Assembly: GCA_015039365.1 (NCBI GenBank)
Contig: WION01000253.1
Location: 1-64,000, forward strand
Direction of reading: 5' to 3'
DNA length: 64,000 nucleotides
Source: Amanita rubescens
Taxonomy: Eukaryota > Basidiomycota > Agaricomycetes > Agaricales > Amanitaceae
Shown: positions 57,263 through 64,000 of the stretch, piece by piece
Layout of the letters: every line of letters starts with the position of its first letter
How positions within the stretch are numbered: the stretch's first letter is position 1
Made by a program: the position numbers and the translations under genes
Notes under the pieces: generated by a model
Databases searched by the model: none
Seen by the model: the letters and a program-made list of their open reading frames with translations, nothing else
Told to the model about the DNA's origin: nothing

Positions 57263-57893
57263 ATGATGACAACAAGGTATATTACGGTGCGTTTAAGGAT
57301 ATTCAGCTATTAACGTGCAAACCACCAGAACGACCTTTCTCCTATGCTTCATAATGTACCTATCGCACTTTTGCATGACGTGCTCCCCAACGGCCCATAT
57401 CTCCTCCCTCACTGTCCGCACCAGTCGCAGCAGCACTCTTCCATTCATACATACCTGTCCACCGCGAGGTAGCTGCTCATTCTATGAGGTCTATCTCGAA
57501 CCACGTTACCACTGCGGGCCAACGGACTACCCACTCGGATTCGGAAAAAAATACTGCCTCGCATTTGCTGCTAATCAAGACAAGTTCACCCCGCGAGGAC
57601 GAGAATGGATATTAGATACGATGCAGTGTCTCCAGGAAGCGCTCATTCCTGAAGCACAGGGTATTTCAGAAATTATGACGTGCGAGCAGTTGGATGACTA
57701 TGCATTTTCGACGCATCCCAAGTGTTATATTGATAATGGCTTTTGTACGCTGCCCCCTTCGGATTGGGAGGAAGTGGTCAGGATTGTTGGGATTAAGACT
57801 ATGTTCGGGTCATGGAACGCGATAAAGATAGAGGCGGAGATGGCTGCGGATTGTGGGGCGTTATACCTCTTCTTGGTGTCTAAGGGAGTTTGA
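57263..57893 (+). CDS. stanniocalcin-like secreted protein
   Basis: 192 residues. Exons: 57263-57276 (14 bases) and 57329-57893; the splice gives MMTTRTTFLLCFIMYLSHFC, a good signal peptide, which unspliced DNA does not encode. The core has GKKYCLAFAANQDKFTPRG, then TMQCLQEALIP, MTCEQLDDYAFSTHPKCY and GFCTLPPSDWEEVVRIV. The order and spacing C...KF..(Q/R)G...(M/L).C(L/I)...(R/T)C......(A/E)F or AE...(K/E)CY...(V/F)C follow the stanniocalcin core known as a secreted calcium/phosphate-related glycoprotein in animals. The resemblance is judged by eye, so function in the fungus is unknown. A decayed second copy sits at 48040-48135, and both copies precede a Kre9-like gene. The promoter is displaced by the poly-C tract. 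Confidence 0.55.
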
Positions 57894-59100
57894 CTCGTCG
57901 TTAATCTTATCGTGGATCTTGTTGCTACTAATATAAACGATTAAAGTGCTAAAATTACTATGTAATGGTACCATAAACACCAATCAAAAGAAGCGTTTTG
58001 AACGTTAACTCGTAATCATAAAATCACATCCTCAAAATAACGCCATAAAAACCGGTGCACAGATGCTTAATAGCAAGCCGGGTACGAAGGGGGTATAAGG
58101 CGCGGCACTATTGGTAGATGTACTAGGTATGCTCGCAGATGGTGTCGTGGTTGCGGTGGCTTGGGTAATGACAACCGTTGTGGAGGGCAAAGGAGTAGTG
58201 GTGAGGCCTGCGCCCGTCAACGTCGTGCTTGTGCTGGGTGACAAACTGGAGGAGGGGGTCGAATTGACAGAGGCGGTAGTGCTTGAAGTGCCCGGATTGG
58301 TGGAGGTCGGATTGCCAGAGGTCGAACTGGCAGGGGGCGAGGGGGTACTCCCACCGGTCAAATACCCAGGAGGTGGGACAGCTTTCGACGGGTCGTTGAG
58401 CTTGCCAATACCCCAGGGAATCGCCTGACCCGTGCCAGGCTGTGTCACGTTGGGCGGAGGTGTTGTCTGCCCAGAGCTAGAAGCAATAGCAAACCGCGTC
58501 GTCCACTGCCTGTTGACAGTATTAGGCGAAGTGAACTGGTAAAAGTAGATTGCAGAGTTTGGGGTAACCTATAAAGCACCGTTCAGCTTGAATGTGGCTG
58601 ACTTTTTTTTTTTACAAAAATACTCACTTGAGGGCAAGTCCACATAAAGGATCCGGATTTTGTACCATCCAGGTTCTGTACAACGGCTGACGCGCGTGTG
58701 AGGGAAAGAAACAGTAGAGAAGCGTCAGTACATACTAGTCAAGGGAATCATGTTAAAATTATCGCCAGTCATGAGCTGAATCGACATGCCCTTCCAGACG
58801 GTGGAGGAACTTGTGTCCCCAATCCACTCAATCCCGCACTGGCTACCGGCGTTGGCGACATAGCCTGGTCCGGGGGCGCTGGGCGTGACGTCCGCTACTA
58901 CCAAGAAGGCAGGCAGGATGGCGAGAATCGCGATTATGAACATTACACTTGATGATAGGAGGGGTAAAAAAGAGAATTTTCGTTGAGGACTGGCGTTCAA
59001 AAGGGAATCGTGAGACGCGTTAAACGGTAAACCTTTTTAGCCTTTCAAACACCAGGGCGGCCGCCCTCGAAACGTGACAGCAGTGACGTTATGGATCATC
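57590..59100. repeat. segmental duplication, copy 2 (partner 47980-49270)
   Basis: It contains the 3' half of the stanniocalcin-like gene, the shared spacer (CGTAATCAT, then CATCCT-AAAA) and the second Kre9-like gene with its 5' flank (AATCGTGAGACGCGTTAAAC, found also near 49238). Confidence 0.8.
58032..58943 (-). CDS. Kre9/Knh1-type Ser/Thr-rich GPI-anchored cell-wall protein, copy 2
   Basis: Paralogue of 48272-49122, 267 residues. Exons: 58943-58736, 58686-58628, 58568-58032; exon 2 is 59 bases in both copies. The start at 58943 (MFIIAILAILPAFLVVADVT) gives a signal peptide. The domain reads APGPGYVANAGSQCGIEWIG, WKGMSIQLMTGDNFNMIPLT, QNLDGTKSGSFMWTCPQ and VTPNSAIYFYQFTSPNT. QTTPPPNVTQPGTGQAIPWG follows, then a Ser/Thr-rich stalk (STPSSSLSPSTSTTLTGAG) that is longer than and different from that of copy 1, and a GPI-type end FVPGLLLSICAPVFMALF. 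Divergence concentrates in the stalk while both ends are conserved, as expected for a wall protein spacer. No lesions seen. It presumably acts at the cell surface. Confidence 0.8.
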
Positions 59101-59591
59101 GATCATCGGTTATGTACTTGCGCCGTAAACTTGGAAACTCTATCAGTGAGGAGCCGTCTGATCCGTTAGAACAGCAGGTTCTCCGCACATGAACAAAAAT
59201 AAGAGCGATCGCAAGCAGTGCGGAAACACGAGTATGCCAGGAGGCCGCTACGAGTATAATGCTATGCGTTCAGTCTGGAACCGTTCTATATGTTTTATTG
59301 AAGGATGTTTCAAGTAGGCCGCGTGGGAGCCCTAAAGAAACATTGGGTCCGCGAGAAACACGAAAATGGCAACGACTGTACCAGGCATATGATACAGCGA
59401 CACGCGTCTCAAGTTCTAGAATCTATACCACCATGATAGGCATCTGTCACACCAACTGTACTCCAAAATACTTTTCTTCCGGTGTACGGTGTTTTATCGC
59501 CGTATGTTATCCCCAGACGCCACCAAAGTTGACATCCATCGTGTCGCCCACTTGAACCCGGATGGTCCAACATAAATGTCCTGCAGAGTGG
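59101..59591. other. intergenic, nothing recognised
   Basis: The stretch lies between two minus-strand genes and includes the promoter side of the Kre9-like gene. No gene or repeat could be supported. Confidence 0.4.
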
Positions 59592-61365
59592 TCAATGACG
59601 GGAGACAACGGAAATGGTAAATGATGGATCTTCTGGGAGATTCGAATCCCTTTCACCTGTGCATGATGGGAAAGTTTCACTCTTTGTGTCCTTGTCCGCT
59701 GCCATGACAACGTCCATGGCGGGTGGCAGTTCGTCTGACGTGCACGGCTTCAACGATCGGCCGAGATTGAGAAGCGGTATGGAAAGACCATCTACAGAAC
59801 GTCAATGAGGAAAAATGACTTGAGCGGGGTAAAAAGACAAACGTATGATGATAGAACTCAATACAACAAATGTCACAATTGGCTGAAGCATCAACGCCAG
59901 GCGATCCTGCTGTGTCTCGGGCGGATACTTGGGACTGGGCAACTTGTGCAACGCAAGCGTCGACACAAAAATCGCCCCCACGCCCATCGGCCCAAAATGA
60001 CCCGTGAAAAGGGCTTCTCTCCAATCTCTTATTTCCGGAATCCATTTATATAACATCAATAATGCGGGAATCCTCCTGGCGAACAGGATTGCAATAGACA
60101 ATATTACCAGTCGCGGTGGTGTGATCCCAAGCTCGGGCATATAGAAGCTCCCAAAGGGCAGCCAGGCACCGATATAGATGAAACATGCACAATTGAGCAC
60201 AAAGTCGACCAGTGCCGCAAAATATTGTCCCTGTGTGTGGTGTTTGAAACCTCCGTCCCAGGATATTGCGCAACCTACCAGCATAATCGGTAAAGTTTAG
60301 GTCTAACCAGGCCGTGATCACGTACCAGCTGCGAACGACGCCAGTAAATCGTCACTCCCAATCGTGACGACCAATCCTTCTGTAAAAATTGCCAGGGCCA
60401 AATACTGCACGACATATGATTCTTCGTTCAGCCACTTCAGCTCATACAAATATTTCATCAACTTTGAGAATAACCACCCTAGCATTGCACCTATCACAAT
60501 GCCCAAGACCACCTGGTCTTCGTTCATCAATATATCATTCTCGTTCGTTAAACGGGAAGGTCCACTTACATAGAATCCCAATCAGAATCCAATCCTTGAT
60601 CCCCTCCATTACTGTCGCATCTACGGTTAGGTAAATTGCAAACGTCAGAAAAGGGTAGGCCAGCCCATCATTTGCCGCACTCTCTGCCGAAATGAGATCC
60701 CTCAACTCCTCTTGCACATGTTCCTCCGCAAACCGTCCACCTACTATCGCGGCAGATATAATGGGGTCGGTTGGTGTAAGACAGCTTGCGGTAGCTAAGC
60801 AAGCAAGGAAACCAAGGCTAGGGAAGAGGGATTTAAGGATGGCGGAGACAATAATCCAACCGACAGCCATGGTAGGGACAATCATGACGAGGAGGGATTT
60901 GGCTCGCTTGTACATGTAACCACCGGGTAATTGGACTCCAATGGCGAATAAACCCGTGGCGAGGGTTATCCGCATAACCTCAAGCGTGATGTTGTCGACA
61001 TTGAACGGTGGATGGACCCATCCTCGCGGATTAAAAATGTTGGCGACGTGTGGGCCGATGCTAATGCCAAAGGTGGTGCCGAGAAAGACTTCATTAATAT
61101 AAAGCTAATAAATATTTGAAGCCGCGTATCGAACGACATGAAAGCCACAGGCACCTTTTCGCGAGCGAACAGCGATATCATCGAGAACTAAATGCCACCG
61201 TAAGCACCAAGAAAGGGAAAAAAATACAATTTGGTAGTATTACCGCGACGACAAAGCCGCCTAGGCACATGTATGCGAGACCTGAATCGGTCACCTGGAT
61301 ACAGGCTTGTCTAAGATGAGAAACGTGCTGGACGAGAGACCAACCTGGACAAGTTGGACGGGCAT
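59592..61365 (-). CDS. NHA1: Nha1-like Na+(K+)/H+ antiporter, copy 3, inverted
   Basis: Third antiporter paralogue, on the opposite strand, 487 residues. Exons: 61365-61345, 61294-61244, 61187-61155, 61104-60570, 60517-60326, 60274-59843, 59791-59592; the first six lengths (21, 51, 33, 535, 192, 432) equal those of copies 1 and 2. Motifs: MPVQLVQVTDSGLAYMCLGG, ASCLTPTDPI, SAESAANDGLAYPF, TIGSDDLLASFAAG, IYIGAWLPFGSFYMPE and FTGHFGPMGVGAIFVS. By eye it is closer to copy 2 than to copy 1, including the first intron. The last exon starts DGLSIPLLNLGRSLKP but then has its own 45-residue tail ending TISVVSRH, unlike either relative; the phase is right. The donor of intron 6 is GTTTGT. It shares a 255-base head-to-head promoter region with the dynamin gene. 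Confidence 0.85.
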
Positions 61366-61620
61366 ATTATTTGAAGCAGAAAGTTGGGACAGAGGTGTCT
61401 TATGTAGGGCTGACCAGCCTCAGACCGCGTGTAACCCGCAGCTCCATTGCGTTTCATGTGTAGTAGCTTCCCGGGTGGTATAGACTCTGTATGAAAGCTT
61501 CTTCATTGCCGCGGCGGAAGTGATGGCAAGGCGATGACAAACATGAGCAAATAGAGACATTCCTGCCGGCTGCGTGACGCGCACTGAACGTATTCGGATT
61601 CCCCGGTTCCTTTCACTACA
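61366..61620. promoter_or_regulatory. head-to-head intergenic region between antiporter copy 3 and dynamin
   Basis: 255 bases separate two divergent start codons. No clear TATA box on either side. The part next to the antiporter resembles the upstream DNA of copy 2 (a version of AGGCTGGTC-GCCCTACAT). Confidence 0.45.
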
Positions 61621-64000
61621 ATGGACGGTGATCTAATAAAGCTTGTCAACAAGCTCCAGGACACGTTCAGCAACCTGGGTGAGTAGCCGAAGCATCCGTG
61701 TGACAACAGTTGAACCGGAAACGCAAGGATGGCCGCTAGGAGGGGAGTTGGACATGCCACAGCTTGTAGTAGTGAGTGTTCAGTGTCAATTATCCATTAA
61801 CATCGACCTTGACCTTGACTCGTCATGTACCAGGTCGGCAGTCAATCAGCTGGAAAATCCAGCGTCCTAGAAACGCATGTCCTTCCAGACCTCTTTGGTT
61901 TCAATCTCTGAACATGCCTTGTAACAGTATTGTTGGAAAAGACTTTTTACCGCGCGGACAAGGAATCGTGACGCGCAGGCCGCTCGTGCTTCAGCTCATC
62001 CATACGCCTATTCCGCCAGAACCCAATCCAACTGCTTCCCCACATACAGAGTGGGCGCAATTCCTCCACACGGACAAACGGTTTACGGACTTTAGCGAAG
62101 TGTGTAGAGAGATTGAGCAGGAGACGTACAGAGTCGCGGGTCAGAATAAAGGCATCAGCAAGCTACCAATACACCTTCGAATATACAGCCCGGATGTGTT
62201 GGACTTGACGTTGGTGGACCTTCCTGGTTTGACAAAGGTACGGTGCCATGCCATCGAGGTTTGAACTCTTCTCATTCCAGAATTCAGATTCCCGTCGGTG
62301 ATCAACCAAGCGATATTGAACGGCAAATCAGAAACCTCGTTATCGAGTACATTTCAAAACCGAACAGGTATTCTCGGCGCAATCCTGTTTTTAGCGCGTC
62401 TCATCGACCATAGTGTTGTCCTATCCGTTTCTGCCGCAAATGTCGACCTTGCCAACTCAGATTCTCTCAAACTTGCCCGCACTGTTGACCCTCAAGGCCG
62501 AAGAACCATAGGCGTTCTTACCAAACTTGACCTCATGGACGCCGGTACCAACGCCCTTGACGTCCTCACTGGACGTGTTTACCCCCTCAAGCTTGGATTC
62601 ATTGGTGTCGTTAACAGAAGCCAACAGGACATCAACGGAAAAAAGAGCTTGGGAGACGCTTTGGAAAGTGAAACTGAATTCTTCCGTAACCACCCTGCCT
62701 ACCGGAATATTTCCCACAAAAATGGAACAAAGTACTTGGCAAAGACGTTGAATATGGTGGGTATATGCATTGTTTTGAAGGCGTAGTGTTGATGATTTGA
62801 TTGAAAAGGTACTCATGAACCACATTCGCGACAAGTTGCCAGATATGAAGGCGCGTCTGAATACATTGATGGGACAGGCTCAGCAGGAGCTCAACTCATT
62901 CGGTGATGCGGCCATCTTTGGAGACAAGAATCAGGTATGTTGACTTGAGCATCGTTTAACGAATCCTACTCACCGACGATCCACAGCAAGGTTCCCTTGT
63001 TCTACGCCTCATGACACAGTTTGCGAGAGACTTCATTTCTTCAATTGAAGGAACCAAAATTGACGTTTCAACCAAAGAACTCACTGGCGGTGCACGCATA
63101 TACTACATTTTCCACGATGTCTTTGGCCAGGCCCTCGCATCAATAGACTCAACAGCCAACTTGGACAACCAGGACATCAGAACTGCCATTCGCAATTCAA
63201 CAGGTCCTCGACCAAGTTTGTTCGTGCCCGAAGCTGCTTTTGATCTGCTCATCAAGCCTCAGATTAAGCTGCTGGAGGCGCCTAGTCTCAGATGTGTCGA
63301 ATTGGTGTATGAAGAGTTGGTGAAAATTTGTCACAACTGTACCAGCACGGAACTACAGCGGTTCCCGAGGTTGCATGCACAGTTGATAGAGGTGGTGTCG
63401 GAGCTTTTGCGAGAACGGCTTGGGCCTACGTCGGAGTACGCGCAGAGTCTGATAGAAATTCAAGCCGCATATATCAACACCAACCATCCAGCATTCCTTT
63501 CCGGCACTGCCCTCGCGTCACAACAACATCTCCCTTCCAAAGTCACGCCCAAAGCACAAATTACACAAAAGGTAATATGACCCTTGCCAATATCGTTTAG
63601 TTTGACCAATCTATTTGTCTTAGCCATCTTCAAGTGAATCAATAAATGGCAATGGCACGTCACCTGAAGATGAAGAAGAAACATCGTCAGAAGACAACAA
63701 CATCAATGGTATCTTTCCTTCGCGCGACCGGCGTGCTGTTTCTCCCCTTCCTCATGATCGCTCACGTCCACATCACACCATAGTTCCCGCCAACGCCGGC
63801 GCATCCAACCCGTCGCTCCCCGCTACCATCAACAAAAGGTCCTCGTCACGGAATCCAAGCCAGACAGGGACAGGGACAGGGACATTCCCAGGCCGGTCTT
63901 CCTCCTCGACGGGGCTGGCATCAATGAACTTCAACACAAGCTCTAATCCCAATGCGTTGAGTGCCTCTATCGCCGCCGGGGCAGGAGCAGGAACGCCATT
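61621..64000 (+). CDS. DNM1: dynamin-related GTPase, Dnm1/Drp1 type, 3' end outside window
   Basis: Large GTPase that constricts mitochondria and peroxisomes during fission. Exons: 61621-61678, 61740-61771, 61834-61874, 61928-62237, 62288-62367, 62414-62756, 62809-62934, 62987-63571, 63624 to the edge; phases agree. G1 GSQSAGKSS at residues 32-40, G3 DLPG at 141-144, G4 TKLD at 210-213. The middle domain is Drp1-like: [81 protein letters not shown] and [20 protein letters not shown]. This favours Dnm1 over Vps1. A Ser/Gly/Thr-rich variable insert begins in exon 9; the GED should follow beyond the edge. Intron 3 starts with GC (AAAC then GCATGT), a GC-AG intron; reading through it meets a stop. 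Confidence 0.88.

Overview
The window is nuclear DNA of a filamentous basidiomycete fungus, most likely a mushroom-forming agaricomycete. Real genes are cut into many short exons by GT-AG introns of about 45-60 bases. The protein families include class 3 lipase, SRPK-like kinase, Nha1, Vps10, HsbA, Kre9-type GPI proteins, fungal HNH proteins and a Mid2-like one-membrane-pass family. No rRNA, tRNA, CRISPR array or complete transposon was recognised. Exon junctions were worked out by hand from splice sites, reading phase and family resemblance; no alignment or RNA evidence was available.

Layout. 1-1317 (-): 5' part of a secreted class 3 lipase that runs off the left edge. 1.9-2.8 kb (+): a broken SRPK-like kinase. 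3.3-9.5 kb (-): three copies of a seven-membrane-span protein gene. 13.4-15.7 kb (+): an F-box/WD40 protein. 18.6-27.7 kb (+): three copies of a secreted two-repeat beta-sandwich protein, the first decayed. 28-30 kb: weak coding remnants. 30.4-32.6 and 35.4-37.2 kb (+): two Nha1-like cation/proton antiporters, with an HsbA-like secreted protein (-) and an unknown gene (-) between them. 37.6-42.9 kb (+): an intact 17-exon VPS10. 43-47.8 kb: a patchwork of HNH and VPS10 fragments and two small secreted cysteine-hairpin proteins. 48.3-59 kb: a duplicated block (stanniocalcin-like gene plus Kre9-like GPI protein), two Mid2-like membrane proteins (one frameshifted), a damaged HNH gene and a 317-base poly-C tract. 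59.6-61.4 kb (-): a third Nha1-like gene. 61.6 kb to the end (+): DNM1-type dynamin, cut by the right edge.

Most single-copy genes are housekeeping trafficking or regulatory factors (VPS10, dynamin, F-box/WD40). Around them lie lineage-specific secreted and membrane proteins that multiplied by local DNA duplication. Copies keep introns and flanking DNA, so they arose by segmental duplication and not through RNA. The 43-59 kb interval is the most rearranged: scraps of VPS10 exons lie at 44.2, 45.3-46.3, 49.4 and 56.8 kb.

No multi-gene system can be claimed. The most notable single items are the stanniocalcin-like secreted protein with a decayed second copy, the small CX3C-CX3C proteins embedded in VPS10 debris, the triplicated families, and the very long poly-C run directly upstream of the stanniocalcin-like gene.
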